A stretch of 44,159 nucleotides of DNA, from the NCBI RefSeq assembly GCF_015140235.1, contig NZ_AP023321.1, positions 2,485,842 through 2,530,000 on the forward strand. Reading direction: 5' to 3'. A model generated the notes under the pieces. The model saw nothing but the letters and a program-made list of their open reading frames with translations. It had not been told where the DNA came from and did not search any database. Made by a program: the position numbers and the translations under genes. This document shows positions 1 to 6,540 of this stretch, one piece after another. Within the stretch, counting starts at the first letter, position 1; every line of letters begins with the position of its first letter. The stretch is from Solibaculum mannosilyticum (lineage in GTDB: Bacteria; Bacillota; Clostridia; Oscillospirales; Acutalibacteraceae).

Positions 1-889
1 CCAGACGGCCGCGGGCTTTTTCCACTCCAATGGCTTCCACAGGATCATCGGTCTCATGCAGTCCGGCGGTATCGGCCAGTCGAAGCACCACATCTCCCAG
101 CCGTACGGTTTCTTCCACCACATCCCGGGTGGTGCCGGGAATGTGGGTCACAATGGACCGTTCCACCCCGGACAGCACATTCATCAGTGTGGACTTCCCC
201 ACATTGGGACGTCCGACAATCACAGTATCCACACCTTCCCGCAGGATCTTGCCGGCATCATAGGTGGCAAGCAGATCGTCCAACCGTCTGTGTGCATCCG
301 ATAAGGATCCTACTAATTGTACCTCCTGGAGTTCCGGGATATCGTCCTCTGGATAATCGATATAAGCCGATAAATGGGCGGCCAGTTCCACCAGACTGTC
401 GGTCACATCCTGGATGCGCCGTCCCAATACGCCTTCTCTGGCCGCCAAGGCCGCCGTTGCTGCCTGACGTCCCTGGGCCCCGATGATGTCCATCACCGAT
501 TCCGCCTGCGTCAGGGACAGTTTCCCATTGAGAAACGCCCGTTTTGTAAACTCCCCTGGGGCAGCGGCTACCGCTCCGGCCGACAATGCTGCCGACAGCA
601 CCCGTCCTAAAACGTACATACCGCCGTGACAGGAAAGTTCCACCACATCTTCCCCCGTATAGCTGCGCGGGGCCCGGAATACCAATGCAATGGCCTCATC
701 TACCAGGGTATCCCCCTCATAAATGTGACCGTAAAGCGCCTGGTATCCGGCAGTGTCTCGGATCCTCCTATTTCCCGGGGATCGGAAGATCCGGTCGGCC
801 ACTTCCTGTGACTTTGGGCCGGAGATCCGGACAATGCCGATCCCCCCTGCTCCCTGAGGGGTAGCGATGGCAGCGATGGTGGTTGACAT
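1..889 (-). CDS. mnmE: tRNA modification GTPase MnmE, 3' part cut off by window edge
   Basis: MnmE works with MnmG to place the (carboxymethyl)aminomethyl group on U34 of certain tRNAs. The visible 295 or so residues show the N-terminal tetrahydrofolate-binding region (early [12 protein letters not shown], then [14 protein letters not shown]), part of the helical domain, and the start of the G domain: P-loop GRPNVGKS near residues 226-233, TTRD near 253-256 and DTAG near 273-276. The rest of the G domain and the C-terminal catalytic Cys motif lie outside the window. The ATG at 889-887 is preceded by GAGGAGG at good distance. It follows jag in the same direction, as in Bacillus, but a terminator and a candidate promoter separate the two, so it may be transcribed separately. 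Identity is secure. Confidence 0.96.
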   Translation of the reverse strand, partial: MSTTIAAIATPQGAGGIGIVRISGPKSQEVADRIFRSPGNRRIRDTAGYQALYGHIYEGDTLVDEAIALVFRAPRSYTGEDVVELSCHGGMYVLGRVLSAALSAGAVAAAPGEFTKRAFLNGKLSLTQAESVMDIIGAQGRQAATAALAAREGVLGRRIQDVTDSLVELAAHLSAYIDYPEDDIPELQEVQLVGSLSDAHRRLDDLLATYDAGKILREGVDTVIVGRPNVGKSTLMNVLSGVERSIVTHIPGTTRDVVEETVRLGDVVLRLADTAGLHETDDPVEAIGVEKARGRL

Positions 890-987
890 AGTGATGATTT
901 CCTCCTCATCCGATGAAAATAGCTTCTCTTTATATTTGAAAAATGCAACAGTAAAAAACCAAACCTGAAAAATGCGGAATCTACTTT

Positions 988-1016
988 ATTATACCCTATC
1001 TCCCCCGCTTTGGCTA
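988..1016 (-). promoter_or_regulatory. candidate sigma-A promoter for mnmE
   Basis: On the minus strand a TATAAT box (993-988) stands 17 bp downstream of TAGCCA (1016-1011, four of six matches to TTGACA). It lies between the jag terminator and the mnmE start, giving an inferred leader of about 90 nt. The -10 box is perfect but the -35 box is only fair. Confidence 0.5.
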
Positions 1017-1048
1017 GACCAGGCATTTTTCTTCCCCTTCCAGCTCAC

Positions 1049-1086
1049 AAAAAAGGAACCTCTGGCGTATAGCCAAAGGCTCCTTT
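1049..1086 (-). terminator. intrinsic terminator after jag
   Basis: The minus-strand RNA forms an approximately 15-bp stem with two mismatches (arms 1086-1072 and 1066-1052) followed directly by a run of six U. It closes the rpmH-rnpA-yidD-yidC-jag transcription unit about 30 nt after the jag stop codon. Confidence 0.8.
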
Positions 1087-1116
1087 GCAGTCACTGGTTC
1101 AAGGGGATGCGGCTCT

Positions 1117-1935
1117 TTATTGGTCGTCCGATCCCGAGTAATTCTTGGGATCAATTTTACCGTAAAGCGGCACTTCCGGTTTGACCTTTTGAGGCTCCTT
1201 GCTGGGCGACGGTGCTGGAGCTGCTGGACGACGGTCTCCCGAAGGACGGCCTCCGCGGCGCTGACCTCCGCCTCGTCTGGGCGGACGGCCTCCATTTGCC
1301 TGGGGTTTTACCGTTTTATCCGGGCCGATGACCACATGACGGTTGGGTTCTTCCCCTTCGCTCCAGGAAGTAGCCCCTCTCACAGCCTGCACAGCCGTAT
1401 GAATAATACGGCGTTCGTAGGGGTTCATAGGTTCTAAAGACGTCTTACGGCCGGTACGGACGGCGGAAATAGCCATCCTCCGAGCCAACGAGGACAGCGT
1501 CTTTTCCCGCTTTTCCCGATAGTTTCCAGAATTGAGGGTGATGCGGTAATATTGTTCCGTCCCCCGGTTGGCCACCAGTCCGGCCAGATACTGGAGGGCA
1601 TCCAATGTCTCCCCTCGCCGGCCGATGAGGAATCCTACATCCTCGCCGTCCAATGTGATGGTAGCGCAGCCTTCGCCCTCCTCAACAGTGGCTTCCGGCT
1701 GCTGGATGCCGATGGCACCAAACAATCCTTGTAAATAAGCAAGCGCTTTTTGCGACGGGGAATCCTCCACAAACACGCGCACCTTCGCCGGCGCGCCGCC
1801 GAACAGACCAAATGTCTTTTTTACAGGCATCTCCAGGATCTCAAATTCCACTTGGTCCCGGCCAAGCCCAATTGCCTGACAAGCCGCATCCAGCGCCGCA
1901 TCGACGGTTGCGCCTGTCCCGATGGCTTCTTTCAC
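1117..1935 (-). CDS. jag: RNA-binding protein Jag/KhpB (SpoIIIJ-associated)
   Basis: This is a 272-residue cytoplasmic RNA-binding protein of the Jag/KhpB family. The Jag N-terminal domain is at about 1-50 (with the typical KKTFGLFGG stretch), a KH domain at about 75-150 (containing GFLIGRRGETLDALQ), and an R3H domain at about 155-210 with MNPYERRIIHTAVQ. A basic, Gly/Arg/Pro-rich tail of roughly 60 residues follows; it is longer than usual and could add nonspecific RNA binding. The start is GTG at 1935 with GGAGG about ten bases upstream. An ATG seven bases further upstream is in another frame. It lies downstream of yidC, its usual partner. In other Firmicutes the protein affects cell elongation and RNA metabolism; its job here is inferred from the family. 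Confidence 0.93.
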   Translation of the reverse strand: MKEAIGTGATVDAALDAACQAIGLGRDQVEFEILEMPVKKTFGLFGGAPAKVRVFVEDSPSQKALAYLQGLFGAIGIQQPEATVEEGEGCATITLDGEDVGFLIGRRGETLDALQYLAGLVANRGTEQYYRITLNSGNYREKREKTLSSLARRMAISAVRTGRKTSLEPMNPYERRIIHTAVQAVRGATSWSEGEEPNRHVVIGPDKTVKPQANGGRPPRRGGGQRRGGRPSGDRRPAAPAPSPSKEPQKVKPEVPLYGKIDPKNYSGSDDQ

Positions 1936-1989
1936 CGATCATACACCTCCATAAATTGAAATCGCGGGAATGAGGAAAGCCGCTTTGTC

Positions 1990-2874
1990 TTATCCGCGCG
2001 AAATTTTTCTTTTTGCTTCATTCTCAAGCCGCTTCTTGGCGTGCCGATACTCCGACCGTGCATTGATACGGGCAGGGCTGTACACTGTAGACATAAAGAT
2101 GGATTGGAATACCGCGATCAGCGAGCCGCAGGCCCAGTAGAATCCGACGCCTGCCGGCACCGAGAAGGCGATCCATACAAACATCAGCGGCATTACCCAG
2201 TTCATCAGCGCACTCTTCATCACCGGCATGCCGTTCTTCTTCTGGAAGTAGTTGTTGACGCGGATACTCATAATTTGGAATACGCCCGATGCAATCGGGA
2301 TACTCCACAACAGGCTGGGTTCTCCAATGGCTGGGGTAGCTGAAAGGTCAAGGATCCCAAATAAGTTAAAGTTGAGGCTCTCAATGCCGTAATTTGCGAG
2401 CTCCGGCACCGCCCCAATGGCGTTGGCCGCCTGGTGCACAATCTCGATCTCCGAGTACATGCCGGTGGTCTGGATCGCGCTGGCCGCCTGGCTGATGATA
2501 TCGGTCGGCACGCGCAAAATGTAGGTCAGCGGTTTATAAATAACGAAGATCAGGCCGTACATAATGACCATCTGAATGATCAGCGGGAGGCATCCTCCCA
2601 TGGGATTGACCTTCTCCTGGCTGTACAGCCGGTTAATCTCCTCCGACTGTTTCTGCTTATTGTTTTTATACTTTTCCTGAATCGCCTTGATCTTTGGCTG
2701 CAGCAAGGCTGTTTTGGCGCTGGTCCGCTGCTGCTTGATGGTGAGGGGCAGCAGGATAATACGGCTTAGAAGAGTGAATAAAATCAGCGCAACCGGGAAA
2801 TTGCCCACCAATTCGAAGAACCAGCGCATGACAAATCCCAGCGGGGTGGAGAATATGGACTCAATAAACTGCAA
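1990..2874 (-). CDS. yidC: membrane protein insertase YidC (Oxa1/SpoIIIJ family)
   Basis: This 294-residue insertase places proteins in the cytoplasmic membrane, alone or with SecYEG. It shows five hydrophobic segments and a basic cytoplasmic hairpin at about 47-80 (KIKAIQEKYKNNKQKQ). Arg38 in the first core helix (TLLSRIILLPL) fits the conserved hydrophilic-groove arginine. The C-terminus is basic, suited to ribosome contact. There is no lipoprotein signal peptide, as in many clostridial homologues. The start is TTG at 2874, with GGAGG eight bases upstream. The tempting ATG at 2881 opens a frame that stops after six codons. It sits between yidD and jag in the conserved order. Confidence 0.96.
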   Translation of the reverse strand: MQFIESIFSTPLGFVMRWFFELVGNFPVALILFTLLSRIILLPLTIKQQRTSAKTALLQPKIKAIQEKYKNNKQKQSEEINRLYSQEKVNPMGGCLPLIIQMVIMYGLIFVIYKPLTYILRVPTDIISQAASAIQTTGMYSEIEIVHQAANAIGAVPELANYGIESLNFNLFGILDLSATPAIGEPSLLWSIPIASGVFQIMSIRVNNYFQKKNGMPVMKSALMNWVMPLMFVWIAFSVPAGVGFYWACGSLIAVFQSIFMSTVYSPARINARSEYRHAKKRLENEAKRKISRG

Positions 2875-2888
2875 TTTTCATTCCTCCG

Positions 2889-3164
2889 TCAATGGACTTT
2901 AGTAGACCGGGGCGGCACAGGGTCATACCCACCCGGGTGAAATGGATGACACTTTAAAATACGGCGGATGGCCAAAAAGCCGCCCTTGAGCGCTCCAAAC
3001 CGTTCAATCGCCTCCAGGGCATACTGGGAGCATGTGGGAGTGAACCGGCAGGCCGGCGGCAGATTCGGTGAGATAAACCGCCGGTAAAACCGGATGGGCA
3101 GCATGAGCAGCAGACGGGGCAGCCGCCATAAAAACTGTAAACCCTGCAAAATCCTCTGCTTCAT
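2889..3164 (-). CDS. yidD: membrane protein insertion efficiency factor YidD
   Basis: This small 91-residue protein has an N-terminal amphipathic/hydrophobic helix ([19 protein letters not shown]) and the family signature [15 protein letters not shown], then [16 protein letters not shown]. The family is thought to sit at the inner face of the membrane and help YidC insert proteins. It overlaps the end of rnpA by four bases and precedes yidC by 14 bases, indicating translational coupling. The length is typical. Confidence 0.96.
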   Translation of the reverse strand: MKQRILQGLQFLWRLPRLLLMLPIRFYRRFISPNLPPACRFTPTCSQYALEAIERFGALKGGFLAIRRILKCHPFHPGGYDPVPPRSTKVH

Positions 3165-3505
3165 CGCAAAACACCAGCTTGCTTTAATTGACGCTGCATC
3201 ACATGCATCACATCGGTGGATTTTGCGTAAATGGTGCGCACTCTGGCCACAAAAATGATATCATACCCTGGGGCCACGTTCTCCTTCAAGGGGCGATAGG
3301 CCTCCCGGATGACACGGCGGGCACGGTTTCGTTTTACCGCTTTGCCAATCTTTTTGCTGGCAGTAATCCCGCTGCGTGTGACGCCTTTGGCAGCGTTCTT
3401 GCGGTTCTTCATCACATAAGTAATCAGGATGGGATGCACCTGATTCTTACCCCGGGCATAGATCCGGCGAAAATCGTTGTTTCGAGTCAGCACAAGCTTG
3501 TCCAC
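3161..3505 (-). CDS. rnpA: ribonuclease P protein component
   Basis: This is the 114-residue protein subunit of RNase P, which trims the 5' leader of pre-tRNAs together with RNase P RNA. The RNR signature ([12 protein letters not shown], about 58-69) and the N-terminal [14 protein letters not shown] are present. The start is GTG at 3505 with AAAGGAGC upstream; an ATG between them (3513) is out of frame. It is separated from rpmH by 268 bp, which is long for this junction and holds a structured element and a terminator. Its expression may therefore depend on read-through. It overlaps yidD. Confidence 0.96.
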   Translation of the reverse strand: MDKLVLTRNNDFRRIYARGKNQVHPILITYVMKNRKNAAKGVTRSGITASKKIGKAVKRNRARRVIREAYRPLKENVAPGYDIIFVARVRTIYAKSTDVMHVMQRQLKQAGVLR

Positions 3506-3531
3506 AACGGCATTGCTCCTTTATGCGGACG

Positions 3532-3552
3532 CCGGCACCATTCCCCTGCCGG
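3532..3552 (-). other. small hairpin just upstream of the rnpA ribosome binding site
   Basis: The arms CCGGCA (3532-3537) and TGCCGG (3547-3552) can pair around a nine-base loop. The hairpin lies between the intercistronic terminator and the rnpA Shine-Dalgarno sequence, so it could stabilise the RNA 5' end or influence initiation. No function is established. Confidence 0.4.
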
Positions 3553-3576
3553 ATCAACCATGAATTTATCAACAAT

Positions 3577-3607
3577 GAAAAAGAAAGGCCACAATGCTTG
3601 TGGCCTT
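3577..3607 (-). terminator. intercistronic intrinsic terminator/attenuator between rpmH and rnpA
   Basis: In the minus-strand RNA a perfect 10-bp stem (AAGGCCACAA / TTGTGGCCTT, + coordinates 3585-3594 and 3598-3607) with a three-base loop is followed by a U-rich tract (UUUCUUUUUC). It lies inside the rpmH-to-jag unit, so it would stop most transcripts after rpmH and leave rnpA and downstream genes on read-through. No convincing promoter is seen between it and rnpA. Confidence 0.75.
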
Positions 3608-3623
3608 ACGAGCGGAGATTAGA

Positions 3624-3701
3624 GGTTGGGAATCGTTTGCTCCCGCGGCATAATCCGCAGGCAACCGCCCGTAAACGGCCTTCTGGCGAAGACACCCAAC
3701 C
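3624..3701 (-). ncRNA. candidate structured RNA element between rpmH and rnpA
   Basis: Hand folding gives a closed multi-helix element. The outer stem GGTTGGG/CCCAACC (3624-3630 with 3695-3701) encloses a CTTC/GAAG hairpin (3680-3683 with 3688-3691). It also encloses a second stem (3634-3640 with 3671-3677) capped by a seven-pair hairpin (3642-3648 with 3655-3661). One position in that hairpin is G-U if the minus strand is transcribed. An intrinsic terminator follows 16 nt downstream in the minus direction. That arrangement resembles an aptamer plus expression platform ahead of rnpA. I do not recognise a known RNA class. The strand is assumed from the operon; one stem pairs slightly better on the plus strand. 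It could instead be a decayed palindromic repeat. Confidence 0.4.
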
Positions 3702-3773
3702 CATCACCAAACTGTCCAATTTCAGTTGCACCCAAGTTTCAAAATCGACTTCAGTGCTCAATTGCTGAATCAA

Positions 3774-3908
3774 TTAGTAAGACAGTCTTTTTCTGCCCTT
3801 AGCGCGGCGGCGAGCCAGCACCTTACGGCCATTGCGGTCGGACATTCTTTTGCGGAAGCCGTGCTCCTTTTTCCGATGCAGCTTCTTGGGCTGATAGGTT
3901 CTCAGCAT
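3774..3908 (-). CDS. rpmH: 50S ribosomal protein L34
   Basis: This 44-residue highly basic protein begins [18 protein letters not shown] and ends GRKRLSY, with the family core [21 protein letters not shown]. It is a late-assembling part of the large ribosomal subunit. The ATG at 3908 is preceded by AAGGGGGA, and a near-consensus promoter lies 40 bp upstream. It is the first gene of the minus-strand cluster. In most Firmicutes the neighbouring upstream gene is dnaA with oriC between; here it is not. Confidence 0.97.
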   Translation of the reverse strand: MLRTYQPKKLHRKKEHGFRKRMSDRNGRKVLARRRAKGRKRLSY

Positions 3909-3947
3909 CCTATGTTCCCCCTTTCAAGGTTACCCTAATAACTATAC

Positions 3948-3977
3948 ATTATATAGGATAGCGTTTAGGCGTGTCAA
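3948..3977 (-). promoter_or_regulatory. consensus sigma-A promoter for rpmH
   Basis: On the minus strand TTGACA (3977-3972) and TATAAT (3953-3948) are both perfect, with 18 bp between them. The inferred transcription start is about 3941, roughly 33 nt before the rpmH start codon. Confidence 0.85.
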
Positions 3978-4173
3978 CAAAAAACAGCTGCAAAGCAACT
4001 ATTTTTTCCTGCACATCCAGCCGTTTTAAGGCCAGATATCTTTCCCAACCAAATGATGGGATCAAAAGACAAACCGATACTCTTTCATCTTACTTGTTCT
4101 CACCGAAAATGTCAATAGTTCCTAATCAATTGGGCCTTATCTCCTGCAGAAAAAAATAAACTTATTTTTATAC

Positions 4174-4216
4174 AAAAAACTGCCGCTTTACGATTTCACA
4201 ATCGTTAAAACGGCAG
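4174..4216 (-). terminator. intrinsic terminator after the small unknown genes
   Basis: A long stem pairs 4180-4195 with 4200-4216 (CTGCCG...CGGCAG ends, one bulge, loop of about four). In the minus-strand RNA it is followed by six U. It ends the transcript of the two small minus-strand genes and separates them from the rpmH promoter. Confidence 0.85.
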
Positions 4217-4244
4217 TCCCTTTGCGATTTATTTTGAACCGTAC

Positions 4245-4433
4245 TTACCAATCGTTATCATCTTCGTCAAAAATGCTTCCTGATGAAGATAAAATGTGCA
4301 GATCTCCTGTATTCATGTCCATAGCCATATTATTAGACATCTTCATCACAAGATTTCCATCCTCGTCCATAGTTAGATTATCAGATGCTGAAAAACCTAT
4401 TTTACCATTGAATAGGTCTAAAAAGGAACCCAT
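4245..4433 (-). CDS. small acidic protein of unknown function
   Basis: The ORF encodes 62 residues beginning MGSFLDLFNGKIGFSASDNL and ending in an acidic tail (SIFDEDDNDW). The middle is rich in Met, Asn and Asp, with alternating polar and hydrophobic residues (GNLVMKMSNNMAMDMNTGDL) that suggest beta-strands. There is no signal peptide or membrane segment. An AAAGG lies upstream of the ATG. It follows the other small gene by 20 bp and is followed by a strong terminator, so the two probably form an operon. I do not recognise the family. Confidence 0.6.
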   Translation of the reverse strand: MGSFLDLFNGKIGFSASDNLTMDEDGNLVMKMSNNMAMDMNTGDLHILSSSGSIFDEDDNDW

Positions 4434-4453
4434 ACTAGTATCTGCCTTTCTGT

Positions 4454-4651
4454 TTAATCGTCACACCAACCAAATCCCAAATCCGGGACCCAATACACAT
4501 CTACGTAAGGCTTATCTTTTTGTTTCTTCTGCCTAGCCTCATTGGATTGCCGAGCTTTGTATGCCTTGTTGTTCGGATTGTTCTGATTTGCATAATCATC
4601 AAGCTGTTGCTTTGTATGCGTCTTTCCAGACATTCGTCTGCTTTTAGACAT
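4454..4651 (-). CDS. small basic protein with an NPNNKAYKA motif, function unknown
   Basis: The chosen ATG at 4651 has GGGGGAAG at seven bases and gives 65 residues. The frame runs 12 codons further upstream, without a ribosome binding site. The protein is basic and Gln/Asn/Lys-rich up to about residue 45 and ends in a distinct aromatic/acidic tail (YWVPDLGFGWCDD). The stretch NQNNPNNKAYKARQSNEARQ resembles a short motif that recurs in small uncharacterised bacterial proteins, often as tandem repeats; here there is a single copy. It is first in a two-gene unit. No function is assigned. Confidence 0.6.
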   Translation of the reverse strand: MSKSRRMSGKTHTKQQLDDYANQNNPNNKAYKARQSNEARQKKQKDKPYVDVYWVPDLGFGWCDD

Positions 4652-4982
4652 AGCTCTTCCCCCTTTCGCCTTGATTCTTGATTCCAAAAATCAATATGCA
4701 CTGGATAGCGGACAACCGTGTGTTACCTTCTTAGCTGAATCCATAATAATATGGATTATCCCTGCCTTTATTGATCTCTCAAGGGTGGAGAGTAATTTCT
4801 GTTTGCCAATAAAAAATTACTCAATTTTATTTTATTACAAGAGTATAATTTTTTCAATATCTTAATTTATTAAACAGTTAGTATTTTTAGTGCTTTGTAA
4901 TGTTTGAGACTTTTACTATCCTAAAAACAAATGCTTTTTTATTTTCCAATACTTTCCTCCTCTTTGATAAGCCTTACAAATT
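4652..4982. other. AT-rich intergenic stretch
   Basis: This stretch is clearly more AT-rich than its surroundings and has no credible ORF. It contains a short inverted repeat at about 4741-4754 (CCATA/TATGG arms). It must hold the promoter of the small minus-strand genes, but I cannot place one confidently. No cluster of TTATCCACA-type DnaA boxes is visible, so I do not call an origin here. Confidence 0.5.
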
Positions 4983-5012
4983 TGTATAAATGATACTTTT
5001 CTTCAGATACTA
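4983..5012 (+). promoter_or_regulatory. candidate sigma-G (forespore) promoter for spoVT
   Basis: TGTATA (4983-4988) and GATACTA (5006-5012) stand 17 bp apart. They match the Bacillus sigma-G pattern (GHATR, 17-18 bp, CATNHTA) at all -35 positions and all but the first -10 base. In B. subtilis spoVT is transcribed by sigma-G, which supports the reading. The ATG is 37 bp further on, behind AAAGGAG. Confidence 0.55.
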
Positions 5013-5048
5013 GAGTCAAACCAATCTCGATAAAGGAGAATTATATAT

Positions 5049-5591
5049 ATGAAAGCTACTGGTATTGTTAGAAGAATCGATGATTTAGGCCGCGTTGTCA
5101 TTCCCAAAGAGATCCGCCGCACCATGCGTATCCGGGAAGGCGATCCTCTGGAGATCTACACCGACAACGATGGCGAAGTCATTTTTAAGAAATATTCCCC
5201 CATTGGTGAGTTGTCCTCCTTCGCCTCCCAGTACGCCGACGTCTTATATCGTTCCTGCGGACTTCCCATCTTGGTATGCGACCGGGATCACTGCATCGCG
5301 GCTTCCGGCATCTCCAAAAAGGAAGTGGTGGAACGTCGCATTACCTCCCAGCTGGAAGATATGATGGAATCCCGTCAGATGCACGTGACCAAGGCCGGAG
5401 AACAGCGCCGGTTTATGCCGGTGGAAGGCGTGGATCGTGCAGCATCGGTGATGGCTCCTATTACGTCGTCGGGTGATATCACCGGCGCTGTGGTGGCGTT
5501 GATGCCCGAGAGCGGCGCTGTACCCGGCGAGACCGAGATCAAGCTGATCCAAGTAGCAGCCGGCTTCCTGGGCAAACAAATGGAAGAATAG
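5049..5591 (+). CDS. spoVT: stage V sporulation protein T (AbrB-family regulator)
   Basis: This 180-residue transcription factor has an N-terminal AbrB/SpoVT swapped-hairpin DNA-binding domain (about 1-50, MKATGIVRRIDDLGRVVIPK) and a C-terminal GAF-like domain (about 55-178). In B. subtilis SpoVT modulates sigma-G-dependent genes in the forespore and affects germination. Length and both domains match SpoVT rather than the short AbrB/Abh proteins. AAAGGAG precedes the ATG, and a sigma-G-like promoter lies upstream. The stop codon TAG runs straight into a palindromic repeat cluster. The gene is monocistronic here. Confidence 0.95.
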   Translation: MKATGIVRRIDDLGRVVIPKEIRRTMRIREGDPLEIYTDNDGEVIFKKYSPIGELSSFASQYADVLYRSCGLPILVCDRDHCIAASGISKKEVVERRITSQLEDMMESRQMHVTKAGEQRRFMPVEGVDRAASVMAPITSSGDITGAVVALMPESGAVPGETEIKLIQVAAGFLGKQMEE

Positions 5592-5924
5592 GGGGTAGTA
5601 CCCCTTTCCACGCCGCCCTAAAGTTATGGCGGATTCTTATTCCCCGTTGACACGGTATCTGGGGGCAGTGCCCCCCCACGTCGCCCTATGGTTTTGACGG
5701 ACGCTTCTCTCTTAGGGACACGGTATCTTTTTCCTGTTGGTCAACAAGCTTTTGGTGGGCAGTGCCCCCCTCCACATCGCCCTATGGTTTTGACGGACGC
5801 TTCTCTCCTAGGGACACGGTATCTTTTTCCTCGCGGGCTACTACCAATTCCTTTTCGTACTGGCCTTGGCGCGCGACGCGGCTGTGGGCACTGCCCACCG
5901 CGACGTGGAAACGGGCACTGCCCG
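5592..5924. repeat. cluster of intergenic palindromic repeats (GGGCAGTGCCC type)
   Basis: No gene is seen between spoVT and rimP. A 54-bp unit occurs twice with one mismatch (5682-5735 and 5778-5831, period 96 bp). Each copy is preceded by a palindrome (GGGGGCAGTGCCCCC at 5661-5675, GGGCAGTGCCC at 5757-5767). A diverged third unit begins at 5592 with the related palindrome GGGGTAGTACCCC, directly after the spoVT stop. Inverted copies (GGGCACTGCCC) lie at 5884-5898 and 5912-5924. Short frames inside it are repeat translations. It resembles REP/MITE-type dispersed repeats. A similar cluster follows polA. Confidence 0.8.
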
Positions 5925-5949
5925 CCCTCTAAATGTTGGCGGATTTGGG

Positions 5950-5978
5950 TTGCAATTGGAATAAAAGTGTGGTAATAT
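5950..5978 (+). promoter_or_regulatory. possible promoter for the rimP-nusA-infB operon
   Basis: TTGCAA (5950-5955), 17 bp, then TAATAT (5973-5978), in an AT-rich patch just before the rimP leader hairpin. Each box matches consensus at four of six positions. A perfect TATAAT at 5976-5981 overlaps but has no well-spaced -35 box. Confidence 0.4.
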
Positions 5979-6006
5979 AATAGGTATAGTATAGTGTACG
6001 ACGATG

Positions 6007-6030
6007 AAAGAGTGGGGCGACCCGCTCTTT
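6007..6030 (+). promoter_or_regulatory. rimP leader hairpin with GNRA tetraloop
   Basis: AAAGAGTGGG (6007-6016) pairs with CCCGCTCTTT (6021-6030), ten pairs including one G-U, closed by a GCGA tetraloop. No U-run follows, so it is not a terminator. Similar AAAGAGTGGG hairpins are familiar upstream of rimP in Firmicutes. A role in RNA stability or autoregulation is inference. Confidence 0.6.
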
Positions 6031-6063
6031 CGTTTGTATAGAGTGAATTTGCGGAGGTTATCT

Positions 6064-6534
6064 ATGGCCAAAATGAGTACAGTAGAGCGGGTCTGGCAAT
6101 TGGCCGATCCCATTGCCAAGTCGCTGGATCTGATTCTTTGGGACGTCCGATTCGTCAAAGAAGGGGCGTCCTGGTTTTTGCGCATTTATATTGACAGCGA
6201 TACCGGCGTATCGCTGGACGAATGCGAGGCCATGTCCCGGGCGCTGGATCCCGTGCTGGACGAAGCCGATCCTATTTCCCAATCCTATTACTTAGAGGTG
6301 TCCTCCCCCGGCACCGAACGGGCTTTGACCCGTCCCTTCCATTTTGAATCCTGCTTAGGGGAACAGATTCTTATCCGCCTGATCCGTCCCCAGGATGGCC
6401 GCCGGGAGTACCAGGGGGTGCTCACCGGATATGAGGACGGCCGCATTACCCTGGATGACAACGGCGCATCCCGTACATTTGACGAAAAAGACACCGCCCT
6501 TTGCCGGCTAGTTGATACTTTTTTTGGAGGTTAA
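6064..6534 (+). CDS. rimP: ribosome maturation factor RimP
   Basis: The 156-residue protein is needed for 30S subunit maturation. The N-terminal domain carries LRIYIDSDTGVSLDECEAMS and YYLEVSSPGTERALTRPFHF, both family hallmarks; a C-terminal Sm-like barrel follows (GVLTGYEDGRITLDD). The ATG at 6064 has GGAGG seven bases upstream. The same frame runs upstream to 6004, but that part coincides with the conserved leader hairpin. It is first in the rimP-nusA-ylxR-ylxQ-infB operon and ends six bases before nusA, whose Shine-Dalgarno lies inside its last codons. Confidence 0.96.
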   Translation: MAKMSTVERVWQLADPIAKSLDLILWDVRFVKEGASWFLRIYIDSDTGVSLDECEAMSRALDPVLDEADPISQSYYLEVSSPGTERALTRPFHFESCLGEQILIRLIRPQDGRREYQGVLTGYEDGRITLDDNGASRTFDEKDTALCRLVDTFFGG

Positions 6535-6540
6535 CAATCG

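Noticed and set aside
3624..3701. tRNA-like reading of the rpmH-rnpA element
   Set aside because: The 7-bp outer stem and a 5-bp/7-nt arm are suggestive, but the acceptor, anticodon and T-loop positions cannot all be satisfied together.
3909..5048. Replication origin next to rpmH
   Set aside because: The stretch is AT-rich, but I see no cluster of TTATCCACA-like boxes and no dnaA.
5688..5975. Open frame of 95 codons between spoVT and rimP
   Set aside because: It translates the repeat cluster; the peptide itself is internally duplicated and has no ribosome binding site.
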